64,000 nt of DNA from Urechis unicinctus (lineage: Eukaryota > Annelida > Polychaeta > Xenopneusta > Urechidae), in NCBI GenBank assembly GCA_034190875.2, contig CM067357.1:19276726-19340725 (forward strand), read 5' to 3'. Positions 1 to 12,115 of the stretch are shown piece after piece. Position numbers and translations under genes: made by a program. Each line of letters starts with the position of its first letter. Positions within the stretch are counted from its first letter, which is position 1. Below the pieces are notes generated by a model. It was not told where the DNA came from and ran no database searches. It worked only from the letters and a program-made list of their open reading frames with translations.

Positions 1-3000
1 ATCAGTTTACTAAAGCAGGAAGAAGCTCTCATACAGGATTTCAAGTATTCATTCGACATTATCCGGTCCATTGTAGAAGGAAAACAAATTATAATACCCA
101 CTATAGTGAGACTGAGAGGGGCATTTCAATTTGTTTCCTAAGCTTATCCATCCTAGTAATTTGTATGTTTGGGACATCGATCACGTACAGCAGGACTATA
201 TGAATTTAGTTGAAGGGGAAATACATAAATATTACCGATGCGATGTCTCTCTACGAAAAGATTTAACGCGCATATTGTGTGTTCGATGGTTGTTTCAATT
301 CATCAAATCATCCTCAGAATTTATTTCATTACGAAAGAAAAACCATATACCGTTATTAACGTACAGTTTATTACACGAACCAACAACTTGTGTAATATTA
401 TGTATGGACACATGGAACTTGGTGTAAGTTACGAAGAACACACAAATAAAATGTTTCAGAGCAAAGCGTTCTTAAGTATTGTACTTGATCAAGAAGTGAA
501 AAGTCTTGAGCAAAGTTAAATATATCAAATAAAGTCCAGATCCCTAACTAAAACAGCCCCTTGTAGCACAATATGATCACATGATAATGGTATGTTGTAC
601 TAGACAGCTACCCCGAGTCGCAAATCATTGGCGATTACATATATACTGCAAGGACGTTCGGGGCCTGTGCGGAGCACTCACTGGCCCCTAGGAATCCATG
701 AGGGGTCAAAGGTACCTTAACGATCCGTAGACTCGTAGATTATCCTCCAGAAAACCGCGCGGTCCTTGCACGGGCCCCGTAAGGGCCCCGTACAACTGCT
801 AATCGGTCTTGTACGGGCTACTTGCATGTTCTACTTTCTGCCGCGGGCTCTACAGGGCCTGTACGTGGCTTAAACTGTTCAAACATTTCTTACATATTGT
901 AAGACATTATTTTTTACGAAGTTGTTAAAGACATATCACAGTTAGCCAAACGCCCTAAACCCGATTCAATAACACTAGTAAATGTCGTTGCAACATACGT
1001 GTGCGGCGTCTGGACAAACATATCAAGAATAATGAACATATACACGGCTGTTGTATGAGATTTGTGGGGTATAACCATCCCAACCACCGAGAATATGGAA
1101 TCCCCCTGGTCAGTACAATGTATATGTGTTTGTTGTTTTTGATGCAAAAATAACTATCACCAATCAACATCGGCGTGAACACGTGTAGAAGAACAGTTTT
1201 GAGATACTTCCATTAAAGTGCTTGTTCGGTTGCTCAAGTTTACTGGAACCTACATTTCATAGCGAGCATGCCATCACCTCACCGCTGGTAAAGCTGAAGC
1301 CTGATAATTCAGTTATAATGACAGATCAACCAGTCGTTAAGAGTAAGTGTTGATTAGCAGGTAACAGTGACTCTCTGCAACTTAATATTTTAAGGGTGGC
1401 AAATTGGCAATTATATTGAGCCAAACTTTTATGTACGTGACATCAGTGCTTTATTCATCCGTGAATAACCTTGAGCTTTTTTCATCAGCCTGAAAGCAAA
1501 TCAAGTACCGATGAATCGTCATGACGGCCTCAAGTGGGGAGAGGAATAGCTTTTATTGAAAAGGAATTCATTGGCAGTTGGAGGGAAATAGCTTTAAGAC
1601 AGATATTGTTGGTAATATGGGCATTTGCGAGGTAAAAATTATGTGCGACATGCGGCAATGATGTTAATGAATCTCGTCAATCAATATCACTGCATTTTTA
1701 GATAAATATATACAGTTCGGCCGTCACACGACGCACACACAACTGTATTAAACGCTGTAAATGAACGAATGTCGATTCATGATAGCATCAGATATATATC
1801 AGATAATGATCAAACTTAGCGGCCCTATAATTAATCAGTAATTGTGCCTTAGGTTTTTGCGAGTGTAAAGAACGATAATTTGTCATTGAATCTAGAGGAA
1901 AGAGTAAGATACGGCAGACTAGCTAGTCAATGTACCTCCATCCGATCACTACAGTATTATAGTGATACCATACCGTACGGATACCTTAATTGACACCGCT
2001 GGTATTCAACTTCAAGCTTCATTCAAAATATAAATCTCAGTTGGCACCACTTCAATACTCCTTAACCTTTTTGTGCTTAGTGACAGTTTAAAAGCAAGTG
2101 CGACTTATAATTAATACTGACTAACGCAGGTTACTCCAACAATAAAGGAGTCAAAAATATCTTTGCTCGTCGAGCAAAAGTATCGCTTGTCCCTAATTAA
2201 CAAGTCTCTTCTCTGTGCCCCATGGCAAGCAATTAAGCAACTGAAAACGATTTGCCTTAATTTATTTGGTAACAATGTCTCGGCACCGCATAAAATATTA
2301 GAAACGCAAATGCAAATGTGCGTCGCTTTAAATCACCCCGGAAGAAGCATAAAACGCAGCACAGCAATAAATCTAAACGCTAAGATCAAATGAGCCTTAG
2401 AAGCGCTTATCGGCGTGGTTGAAATAAGGCGAGGAATATGCTGCATTATTACAGAGGATGTTTACCACATAATAAATTATTCATCCGAAATCTTGACCCC
2501 TGTGGGCGACAAGATTCGCAATTATTAGCCGCAAAAACTCAATATTGCACATCGGGTTGTAGGGAGGCTTAAAATGTGAGTACACAAGCTAGCACAGAGA
2601 CATTCACAAATATATCGGGTAATGCAATAAGATATTGCTGCTTGCGATTTGTTTTGGTGCCCTGATGTTGGTATCCCACATGATAAAACAACACATGCTT
2701 CTCTCTGTGTTTATTGTCGGTGATTGATAAACAGGCGAGGGATTATATTCGGTTAACATTGGACATGCTAGGACATTAATCCACATACTGGCCCGCTACT
2801 TCTTTGAAAATTTGCGATGGGGATCATACTTTGCCAATTAACACACATGGTAGAGGATCTGGTATGTCGCTACTAAATTTACTGATCCAACTTAGGTTAC
2901 TCCACTCACCAATTGCCCACCATGTTTAGACCCACGAATGGCATTATACAACTATCACAGTGGTGGTTTCTTTTTCTAGAGAAATATGGTATATTGTGCC

Positions 3001-3270
3001 GAAAACACATGGGTAGGTGACTTAAGGAGACGGGCACTAATCGACCTAGCCATACTGGTCAATTGACAGGTCAAATATGCAAACCCTCCCATCAATTGTA
3101 TGTATATGTTATGTTTACAGCATTTTCCCTCGATTTTATCAATAATTGAGGTAAGCTACCCCAGCCACCTTAATCCGTCTTAAAATCCATTTGAAAAAGC
3201 AAGTTGCGTGACAAATGTTGTTCTTTAAAATCGTTGTCCCCTATGTCTGATGCGCACGCGCTGATATTAT
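1..3270 (+). repeat. Giant repeat copy A1
   Basis: The sequence from about 275 to 3270 aligns by eye, in the same order and orientation, with 29525-32815, with many substitutions and several indels. Positions 1-222 match 19259-19445 and, inverted, 34010-34190, which links this copy to the other half of the family. No coding frame is preserved between the copies. The copy is truncated by the window start and its right edge is not sharp. Compared with 29525-32815 it lacks two segments of roughly 590 and 420 bases, which are either deletions here or insertions there. Confidence 0.85.
640..870. other. GC-rich palindrome-rich block inside the giant repeat
   Basis: This is a short GC-rich block in AT-rich surroundings. 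It repeats variants of 'gggcctgtac' and 'gggccccgta', some of them self-complementary. The same block is kept in the second copy at 29770-30030, and its right edge is also found in the fragment at 28472-28556. It could be a small nested element, a former terminus or a structured non-coding segment. No clean terminal inverted repeat was found. Confidence 0.5.
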
Positions 3271-4569
3271 TGTTATTATTAATTTTTCGACTGAAAAATT
3301 TTAATAGAAACATTTGTGGAAAACGACACCGCATTCTCTGATCCTCAATTGATGTAATATGCATTTAGTTTCATCTGTGCTAATTGTGCCATTGCATAAC
3401 TTCAAAACCTGCCGTCTGTTCAATACGTCTCGAACCCTGTCGTTACTTCTGTTTTCTTTATTCGTACCAATGAATAGTAAATCCAACAAGTAATTACATC
3501 TATTAGAGGCTCCAACGCTACTGGCAACGTTATTCTTGGTTCAAAAACATTAAAACAATATCGCTGTTACCAGTTCAATGAAAACATAATTTCTTAACGT
3601 ATATAAGCAACGCTACGTTCAATGCAAACACATTATATTCGTGCAAAGAAGTATTCGGAAGCTCTCATGTTCAATTATTTTATATATTTTTATGTTCATT
3701 CACAAATTATTAAATAACACCCTAGACCTGCAGTTACATTACAAATAGCCCCGTATGCTTATAACACACATAGTACCGATCTTCTATTTGTAATAGACAC
3801 AGAATACCTGCAAACAGTTCACAGTATAAAGAATACCATACGGACCTACAATACAATCTGATACAAACCTGAGGAAAACTACTAGGGTTTGAAGCAAACT
3901 GTTACACACAGTCATGTGAGAAGATGGTTGGGTGAGGAGTATACAATTTACCCTTTCGATTATTTATCGATGAATATGAGCTGCCTTATTATTCGAGTTG
4001 ATGCTTCGTATTGTGTTTCCGCTGTGTGGCTGCTTTTTGAGTTACAGTCTTTCACACCGCCCGCATCCAGGTATAATTACTTGAGTATAAAATAAATATT
4101 GATATAAATATCACATGCCCATAAATCGATTAATGCCTAAACACACATATTGCCCCAATTAAAACATCGACCACTGGTCCTCTATGTAATGCCCTACGTA
4201 ACGATATATTTTTTGTCAGTTTTCGATCGGGCTCTAAATCTGACAAATTGTGTATTTGTGCCTTGCTACGACAATATAGTAAAGGTCAGACAACCTAACG
4301 AGGCAAGTGATGTGTCTATTTCATAATAACACGATTCAAAGCTTTAGAGATCATTAGACAAGCCAGGAATACTTTGCACTGATTAACGAAACCCAATACA
4401 AGCGTACAAATTTATTACATCCTACATATGCATCGTGAAGGTCTGGAAGCCGTGTTGTTTCGTTACTGCTACGCTACAAGCATATCCAGCTACTAGGATC
4501 TTGTATGAGTGTGCTGAGCGGTATCATCAAAGTAACCATCAAAGAGGTAAAACATGTTGGTCAGTTAAA
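3271..4569. other. No recognised feature
   Basis: AT-rich sequence with no convincing coding frame, RNA gene or match to another part of the window. It may be a poorly preserved continuation of the giant repeat. Confidence 0.5.
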
Positions 4570-4912
4570 TATATTTGTTGGCTTTGATACAAAACTAACC
4601 ATCGCCAAACAATATCAGCGTGTACACACTTTAAAATCCCATCGGCAATAATCCGTGGAGAGACGAATTGTGGTATAACTCATTGGAGTGCTTCTATTGT
4701 TTACTCGAAAAGACGGATTACAAGAAGAGAATGACATCACCTTATTATCACCCGGATACATTGAGGCAAAACTTTATACACAATACATTAGTGCTTTATC
4801 CTTCCGTAAATCGCTAAGAGCGTTTTACCGCCTCCAGAAAGCAAATAAGCTACCGGTTCATCGTCCCGACTGCCAAAAGAGAGGACAAGAATCTCGTTAA
4901 CCGAAAGGGACA
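4570..4912 (+). repeat. Diverged partial copy of 1135-1560
   Basis: The order of short matches follows 1135-1560: a 'gatacaaaactaaccatcgcc' like start, then 'agtgctttatcctTCCGT', then 'cagaaagcaaat' and 'gttcatcgtc'. Identity is clearly lower than between the two large copies, so this is an older piece of the same family. The similarity is by eye and should be treated as probable. Confidence 0.55.
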
Positions 4913-4980
4913 GCACTAGCTGCTGTAGCGGAAAAGCTATGCGGGAGATAATTATGGTAGTGCGCCCAGTGGTGATGTTA

Positions 4981-5027
4981 GATATATGTACGACATTAGG
5001 CAGTTACGTTATATACATATATATATA

Positions 5028-5113
<86 letters not shown>

Positions 5114-5191
5114 CACATATATATATATATATATATTTATATAAGGTAGATTTATGTACGACATTAGGCAATTACGTTATATACATATACA

Positions 5192-5275
<84 letters not shown>

Positions 5276-5277
5276 CA
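4981..5277. repeat. Duplicated unit carrying two (TA)n arrays
   Basis: A unit of about 38 bases ('tgtacgacattaggc' and 'agttacgttatataca') is followed by a TA array at 5011-5144. The same unit then repeats at about 5152-5190 with few changes, followed by a second TA array to 5276. This is a tandem duplication of flank plus microsatellite. Confidence 0.85.
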
Positions 5278-5344
5278 TGCTTGCGCATTCTAGGTTAAAA
5301 TACATTCTGCTTTTAGTCTTCATACTGATGCTTGAAATGGTTAT

Positions 5345-5539
<195 letters not shown>

Positions 5540-5859
5540 CAAGTCCGACCATTATGGTACAATTCACCCACTATTTTGGCCCATACTTATATTTTGGTCG
5601 ACGATCATGGGGCCAAAATAATCAGCGTCATCTCATAGGCTTACACAACTGCGCTTCCCCACCAAATTGTAACTTTGTTTGCTACTACTCCGCCTAAGGT
5701 TGGAATCTTTTTAGTAGGGGTAACTATCCACTTTTTCTCGTCGTTAAATGCCTTTGCCTGAATTTACATTTTGGCCCCAACGATCATTTTGGCCATGTTG
5801 AATAATCGGTCATTATATGGCTTTGTTCGATGTATATTTGCTTCAAAATTAGATTCATG

Positions 5860-7030
5860 ATTTGTGTGACTTTTAACTTCAATGAACAATTCTTTGATTT
5901 AAATTATCGCTTGAAATGAAGAACATACAAATTTTGAATGAATATATAAATCAGCAGTTTAACGAATAACGGGCGGCACACACTCAAATATCTTTACGGA
6001 CGGATAAAAAAAATGGCGATTTTACTGGGAAATCCGGGGTTGTAAGTCTTTGTCAACTCATTTTTGGTGTTTTTTCTCAATAAATATACGTCTGATAATG
6101 TTTTATTTAGGATAATAAGAACAAATGTAGCACTTAAGCTTGGATTTCGAGACGCAGATCAGCATTCAAAACGTTTGGAGAATCTCACTAAAATGAGATA
6201 ACGGTTTTCTCGATCTATGATGTGTAAAGTTTCAAGTAATAAATGAAAACATATCGTGTCAACGGACTGTTTGGAATAATTAGCCAGATTGTTTTGTGTT
6301 ATCAGTTTCCTCATGTCGTAAAATCCAACTGTCTCCACGAACGCATCCGCGGGCACAAGCTGAAGGTTTATTTTGGGATTGTAACAATTCCAGCTTGCCA
6401 TACCGCGTGGAATTTCCGTTACACGAGCGAATATAAACAAAGCCTTTCAAAGGCGATCGGTCAGTCATGACCATTTTACACGCTCTGTTTCCATGTGATT
6501 CACGCTCGGTCAGTATGATTCCAACGTTTATAGATTGAATATTATTCATGTGACAATGAACGTTAAGAAATTTAATGTACGACAAATTATGAAATACCCG
6601 TAGTTTACAGTGGTTAGCGAGCTTCACCGGGCTGTTCCGCACGTGGACTCTGCGGTTCACACTCACACTTACCGATCACTAACAGTATTCCAACGGCGAA
6701 CAATACCCAGATACCACGTTAATGTTACTAGATGCCTGCAGCTTGGTTAGACAGATCTACCGATTACCATTGATTTAAAAAAAAAATGTATTTCCTAACG
6801 TTCATTTAACGTATTGACTATTGCCATTGGCCATTTTAGCGAACGGCTTTTGCGCCATCTGTCAGATGTAAACATTGCCTGATCTTGACAGTGAACATGC
6901 GCTCCGGTATCACAATAACCCAAACGCTCCAATTCGGTTGTTGAGTAAGATAGGGGATCCTGATTCCAGGATCATCGATCCCACTCGTCTTCAGACATTA
7001 TGCCCTGTAACTCACAATGTTGTGTGGTGG
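5860..7030. other. No recognised gene
   Basis: Frames of up to about 128 residues exist on the minus strand (6280-6666), but I recognise no domain, signal peptide or codon pattern in them. Opposite-strand frames overlap them. No function is proposed. Confidence 0.4.
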
Positions 7031-7078
7031 ACTATGACACTAGCCACCACTAACCACTAGGATGGCTGGTGTCATAGT
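7031..7078. other. Imperfect hairpin, 16-base arms
   Basis: The left arm 7031-7046 ('actatgacactagcca') pairs with 7063-7078 ('tggctggtgtcatagt') at 15 of 16 positions, across a 16-base loop. It lies about 150 bases before the minisatellite. Confidence 0.7.
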
Positions 7079-7224
7079 ACACTATATAACAACTCTGGTG
7101 GTACTGCGTTAGTGGGGGTGGGGTTACTCTTTCAAATGTGAATAATTTTTTTCAAAGGTTGAAGATTGATATTTTGCTTTCGACATCATTGAATTATATA
7201 CTTGCATCAGTAATGTTACCCTTA

Positions 7225-8065
7225 ACCGGCTTCACCTATGTTGTGGCTTCATCAAGCTCACTGTATTCATCTTTACAAACTTAAATTATTTGGCTTGGCA
7301 CCAATTGTGGCTTCACCAAGTATCATTGAATACAATGTTATGCTATACAAAGGCTTAACTGTCATGACTTGTTATTTGGAGTTCAATAGCCATGGCCACC
7401 AATGTTGTGGCTTCATTGACTAAGTGTTCATTTACCTTTGTTGTGGCTTAACCAATACTTAGCTTCATCATGATTGTGGCTTCATCAATTTTTTGGCTTC
7501 ACCAATGTTGTGGTTTAAACAATACTGTGGCTTCACCATATATTGTTGCCTCACCAATACTGTGGTTTTATCAATATTTTGGTCTTCACCAATGTTGTGG
7601 CTTTAACAGTGTAGTGACTTCAGCAATATTGTGGCTTCAGCAATATTGTGGCTTCACCAATACTGTGGCTTCATCAATATTTTGGCTTCATCAATATTGT
7701 GGCTTAAACAATACTGTGGCTTCACCAATATTGTTGCCTCACCAATACTGTGGTTTTATCAATATGTTGGCTTCACCAATGTTGTGGCTGTACCAGTGTT
7801 GTGACTTCACCAATATTGTGGCTTCAGCAATATTGAAACTTCATCAATATTGTGGCTTTCACCAATATTGTGGCTTCACCAATATTGTGGCTTCTACAAT
7901 AGTGTGGCTTCACCAATATTGTGGCTTCACCAATACTGTGGCTTCATCAATATTGTGGCTTCACCAATTTTGTGACTTCGTCAATGTTGTGGGCTTCATC
8001 AATGTTTGCTTGGCTTCATCAATGTTTTGGCTTCTCTTGTTTATAGTATGGCTTCAACAGTCTGT
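7225..8065 (+). repeat. 17-base minisatellite, about 840 bases
   Basis: The array is made of variants of 'ttgtggcttcaccaata'. Units vary at the ccaa/tcaa and attg/actg positions, and some units are shortened or lengthened by one or two bases. Because the unit lacks stop codons in one phase, an open frame of about 199 residues (7470-8069) appears with a 17-residue period (W-L-H-Q-Y-C-G-F type). Since 17 is not a multiple of three, the peptide repeat is a by-product of the DNA repeat. The outer units are the most diverged. Confidence 0.95.
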
Positions 8066-8232
8066 TTAAGTAGAAGTTTTTTATCAGAAGTTCTGTTTTA
8101 CCCAGTATGACTGTTAAGCTCCACCTGGTCTTGATTGATGGTCTTGTAGTTTTGATGTATGCACCTGTGTATAGTGTCTCATTGTTTTACACTTAATCTG
8201 CTCTGTATTTATCTGCAATTCATATCACCTCC

Positions 8233-8346
8233 TCATCACCAGCCCAGCATGACACAGACCTGGGGTTCTTTTTATTACCAGCCAGTCGTTACACTGACCT
8301 TGGGTTCTTGTCACCAGCCCAGTATGTCACTGACCTGGGGTTCTCC
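8233..8346 (+). repeat. Three-unit tandem repeat, period about 38
   Basis: Three units share 'accagccca', then 'acactgacctgggg' type sequence and 'ttct'. They lie at about 8233-8272, 8275-8310 and 8311-8346. The stretch is more GC-rich than its surroundings. Confidence 0.85.
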
Positions 8347-8405
8347 TAACATGGCATCTTTTTTGTTTGGAGGGGTAGAATTTCTTGAGAGACCGTTTTA
8401 ACATC

Positions 8406-8454
8406 TAAAATGGCCACCCGTCACCAGGACAGGTCAGGACGGGTGGCCATTTTA
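8406..8454. other. Perfect 17-bp hairpin
   Basis: The left arm 8406-8422 ('taaaatggccacccgtc') is exactly complementary to 8438-8454, with a 15-base loop. It is GC-rich in the lower stem. No poly-T tract follows, so it is not a bacterial-type terminator. It could be a small foldback element or an RNA structure. Confidence 0.9.
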
Positions 8455-8459
8455 TTCAA

Positions 8460-9740
8460 CTTCCAGCCCTGTTACTGATGACTGAACTAAGCTCTCTGGG
8501 CTGTAGACTTATTCTGAACATCTGGCTTTGTCACATAATCATCTCCAGATGAACATCTGATATGTATGTCCTCATCTTCACTATATACTGATTTTCAGAT
8601 GTGCACAATTGTAAATGTGACCTCAGGTTAAGGGTAAAGAGAGCTGGCTTATGTGGATGAGACACCATTTTATCAGTGGTTAAGTGACAGATGGAAGTGC
8701 ACCATAGCCAACCCAGGGGAGCAGTCAAGCATTGAATTCTAGTATATTTATCAATGCTAAGCTCCATAGCAACCTTCCTGGTGGTCACTAGTCAATGCCT
8801 GTTATCTCGATACCCAGAAAGAGAATGTTAAAGTTGCCATCAGTGGTCAATGAATGAAGGTAACATTAATTATTGATGGGTGGGCGGTTTGTTATTGGTT
8901 ATATAATTGCAGTTTAAGTGCATATTGATAAGATCAGGCTTACAATGTGTTTTACCAATATTCTATTAGTTTATATTCAAATGTAGATTCAGTTTCTGCC
9001 ACATGAGAGAGACTAGTTTTTACTTCCTTTACTTAATAACAAGAGATTGATTCATGTGACATGTTGTATTGATGATCAACCTTATCAGGTTGGTAAGAAT
9101 TAATGTTGTGTAATGTTTTACATTGATTTCTTTTAGTTCTTATGATATAAGACTGATAGGCAGTTTGACAAGTTAACTTTGTGCGTGTAACAGAATGTGC
9201 AACTATCGCTGGAGCACAGCAGGAGAATCATCTTTTGCTGAATCATGTGGACAAGCTGTTGTATGGATTCACTAATTGTGTCCTAATAGAAGCCCACCAA
9301 GACTGGACCTTTTGAAAGTTTATTACTGATAGTGCAACATAAGGCGCTGTTGTCGAAGTTCCTGCTGATCATGTTCAAATTTATCTGTAGATATGCTTTG
9401 CTTGATAATGATATCCTGATAATTGATTTCCTAATATTGTTAACCCTTATGAGGTCAATACATTCAGTCCATTAAGTCAATTTATTCAGCTGAATCAACT
9501 CTTAATGCCTATATTGTGGATACTTTTTTTTTGTAGAATTTAAGTGACCCTAGATAGGCAAGTGAACAGCAATCAAAGTTTAATAATCAACAAAACAAAT
9601 TCATCTTCTGCCTAGTCCTGACCCTAACAAATCCTTCAGCACATTGCCTGCAGATGCTGCTGTTTTTTTTTTATTTTGTAACTACATGTTATTATGTGGC
9701 AAACTGAATAAAGGTGATATATTCAAAACTTAAAGATTGT
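8460..9740 (+). other. Possible 3' transcript end on the plus strand
   Basis: This stretch is free of TA arrays and of giant-repeat similarity, and it ends with AATAAA at 9707-9712, after a T-rich tract at 9661-9675. That layout resembles a 3' untranslated region, but no coding exon was recognised upstream. AATAAA is common by chance in AT-rich DNA. Confidence 0.25.
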
Positions 9741-11140
9741 TTAATCTATGTTTTAATCATGGTGTCCTGAGGGGATTTATATCATTCACACTGAAAGATG
9801 GGATTTAGTTTAATTCTCTAAATAAATCTAATGTAAGGCAAGACAATGATGCTCTTTCATGAACAGGTAAAACATGTAATAAAGAATGCACAATTAATCA
9901 ATTGGAGGTCAGTTTGACACTTGATGAAGCAAATTGTGAATAGATACATGAATTTATGCAGTTGGACACATCATTATATGACATGCACATACTTCGATTA
10001 ATGCCCTGTTGCCTAAACTTATCGGCTGGTTTGCATGATTGCAGTTAACATTTAACAATACGAAAATAAATTATTGAACCATATAATATAAGAGCGAGAA
10101 CTGGGTTCATAACGCAATGTGATGCTGCCTCCACTGCCCCGTGCCATTCAGTATATAGCTAGCTAGCTGCTCAGAACTTCACAGAAGCCTGTCAACCCGA
10201 CCGATTTGGGCGACACCCAAATAGCTTCAGTCGAAAGTTATTTGCTCTCATATTACCATATCTTATTTGCCTTTCATTTACTATATATAAACACTTCTTC
10301 TTTCATTTAATTGGAACTGATTTAAGATTATCACCTTGTTGTTTTTGTTGCACCAAATTTAAGCGGATTTTGCATTTTGGCCATGTGCGGCAAGACTGTC
10401 GCCATGTCGCACGGAGATAAATAGTGACAGCTGTTTGGACTCTCCCGATTCAAGGGACGAGGGATGTTATCCAACATCGTTGACAGACAGATTACAGTGT
10501 TCAGAGTGTTTAAATAACATTAATCCGCCCAAAGCAATCGATATGTATTATAGATACAGCAATAACTTCAATGATGGCAGTTTAATTATCCATGAATCAG
10601 AATAAAAATAGGTTAAAATATATGACCTACGTGCATTTTTGACTTGGAATCGTCCGTGCTCCAATATTAGAGACGACAATCTTCAGAATGTAAAGTATCA
10701 CTAATTCTTGTTAAAACTCGCAGTACCTAAGTATAAACTTGTATCCAAATTAATAACGGGTACGTTGAAGAACTCCCTTCCTTAAAATAGGTGACTTTAA
10801 TGCATATTTACTCCGTTCTCCACCTGCCGCTCGGCAAGGTTCGGAACTTTTCGGAGCAAGACATTGCGTCAGCATTTCGTGGAATCGCGCTGATAATTTA
10901 ACTTCAATTTTTTCTTCATGGCTCGTTGAATATTGTGAATTTACAGTTCGAATTATGTATAAACAATGAGAAATCGAAAAAAGTTTCTGACGGTTCCCGA
11001 AAGACCTAAAAACGCGCAATACTTTGCAAGGTTTGTAGGAATTTAATTAAACGTGTATGGTTTCATAGACCTTCTTTGTAACCCAAGGTTGTATAAACGA
11101 TGGACTGTCGGTAGTAGGTTGGTTGGGATAACAATGGTTG
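9741..11140. other. No recognised gene
   Basis: There is a short hairpin around 10207-10225 ('atttggg' / 'cccaaat'). A GC-richer spot lies near 10820-10860 inside an unrecognised minus-strand frame of 89 residues (10750-11019). No domain was identified in it. Confidence 0.35.
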
Positions 11141-11506
11141 GTAAAATCGGAAGGCAAAAAGGGCTGGTCGGCTCATTTGTTTATTTTAATCGCCAATATG
11201 GTTAGATATATAAAATGGCCATAATGGTTGGTTATATAAAATGGTTTTATAGAAAAGTTCCAAAATGGTTGGTTTTTTGCATGACAAAACTATCACGACT
11301 ATTTTGGTACAACCATTTTGGCCTATAATTATTATAATCTTCTAAAATAAGTTTTGAATGAAGATATTAACTGAAAGCTGTACAAGGCAAATGTATAATG
11401 TTTTGCATCCGCGATATCACATAATTTGAGCTCCAAAAAGCGAAATAATCGAATGACCCAAAATGGTCGGTTTTGTCGATATTGTCCAAAATGGTTGCAA
11501 TTGTAA
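11141..11506. repeat. Cluster of 'aaaatggttgg' motifs
   Basis: At least six copies of 'aaatggttgg' or close variants occur between about 11220 and 11500. They are the inverse of the 'ccattttgg' motifs at 5560-5800. They are treated here as possible subterminal repeats of the 5540-11508 stretch. Confidence 0.6.
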
Positions 11507-11525
11507 GTATATATATATATATGTA

Positions 11526-11587
<62 letters not shown>

Positions 11588-11588
11588 A

Positions 11589-11619
<31 letters not shown>

Positions 11620-11639
11620 AGTATATATGAATATATAAA
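11507..11639. repeat. (TA)n array with tatg interruptions
   Basis: TA dinucleotides with 'gtatatat' and 'aatatg' interruptions. The array borders the right edge of the atypical stretch. Confidence 0.95.
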
Positions 11640-11824
11640 GATTTATGCATTACAAGTATTGTGGCCGCTCTCATCTTTCCATACTTGTTTTGGAGAACGC
11701 TTTTTATGTTGTGTGGAGCAGTTAATCAATATATTTTGTATCAATAGGGTGGAATAATGTGAGTATTTTGTAGTACTTAGATGAGAAGGCTCCAATTGAA
11801 TATATCCTCCATGCGAGGTCTAGA
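11640..11824. other. Spacer before giant repeat copy B1
   Basis: Unrecognised AT-rich sequence. Homology to 56151 onward begins abruptly at 11825. Confidence 0.5.
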
Positions 11825-11849
11825 GGCGGGTCTAATAAACATGGCCCAT

Positions 11850-12115
11850 GACGCTGTCTTGATGGCCTAGTGGTTGAATGTTCGTTCTCTCGTGACTCGA
11901 TTTATAAATGGAGAACCTTTTAAGTTATCAGTGGATGATTACGTGAAGTGGCCAATACGTGAATTGATACGTTGCAAAAACTACTCGCGCTCTAGGAACG
12001 TCGACCTTAAGCGCGGTGGTCAGGGGCATTCTAGCGGGGTGGTGCTTGATGGAGCTCTTAAGGCATCATTATCATCGTCAACCAGCGCAGTCACTATGAC
12101 AACTTCTAGCTGAAT
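11850..12115 (+). mobile_element. Candidate tRNA-derived SINE head
   Basis: The segment at 11863-11873 ('tggcctagtgg') fits the polymerase III A-box consensus, and 'gttcgttctctcgtgactcga' type sequence follows, as in tRNA-headed SINEs of marine invertebrates. The tail has 'catcattatcatcgtc'. A convincing B box is missing, so the element is decayed or the match is fortuitous. The matching copy is at 56180-56398 with an altered A box. Confidence 0.4.

Larger units (their letters stand above)
5540..11508. mobile_element. Candidate element between two TA arrays, class unknown
   Basis: The left edge ('tacaagtccgaccattatgg', near 5537-5556) and the complement of the right edge (near 11485-11505) agree at about 16 of 20 positions. 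Both directly adjoin TA arrays. Near both edges the motif 'ccattttgg' or its complement occurs several times: about 5573, 5594, 5770 and 5790 on the left, and about 11240-11320 and 11456-11496 on the right. Such subterminal repeats are typical of some DNA transposons. No transposase was recognised inside, and the two edges are not identical. An alternative is that these are chance motif clusters around ordinary intergenic DNA. I am unsure of the call. Confidence 0.35.

Noticed and set aside
6280-6666. A 128-residue minus-strand frame as a host gene
   Set aside because: No recognisable domain, no splice context and overlapping frames on the other strand.
7225-8065. CRISPR array
   Set aside because: Units are contiguous, diverged and without spacers, and the DNA is eukaryotic in character.
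7470-8069. A 199-residue repetitive protein
   Set aside because: The DNA period is 17 bases, not a multiple of three, so all three frames share the repeat. The openness follows from the unit lacking stops.
11850-11930. Functional tRNA gene
   Set aside because: An A-box-like block is present, but no acceptor stem pairing or B box was found.
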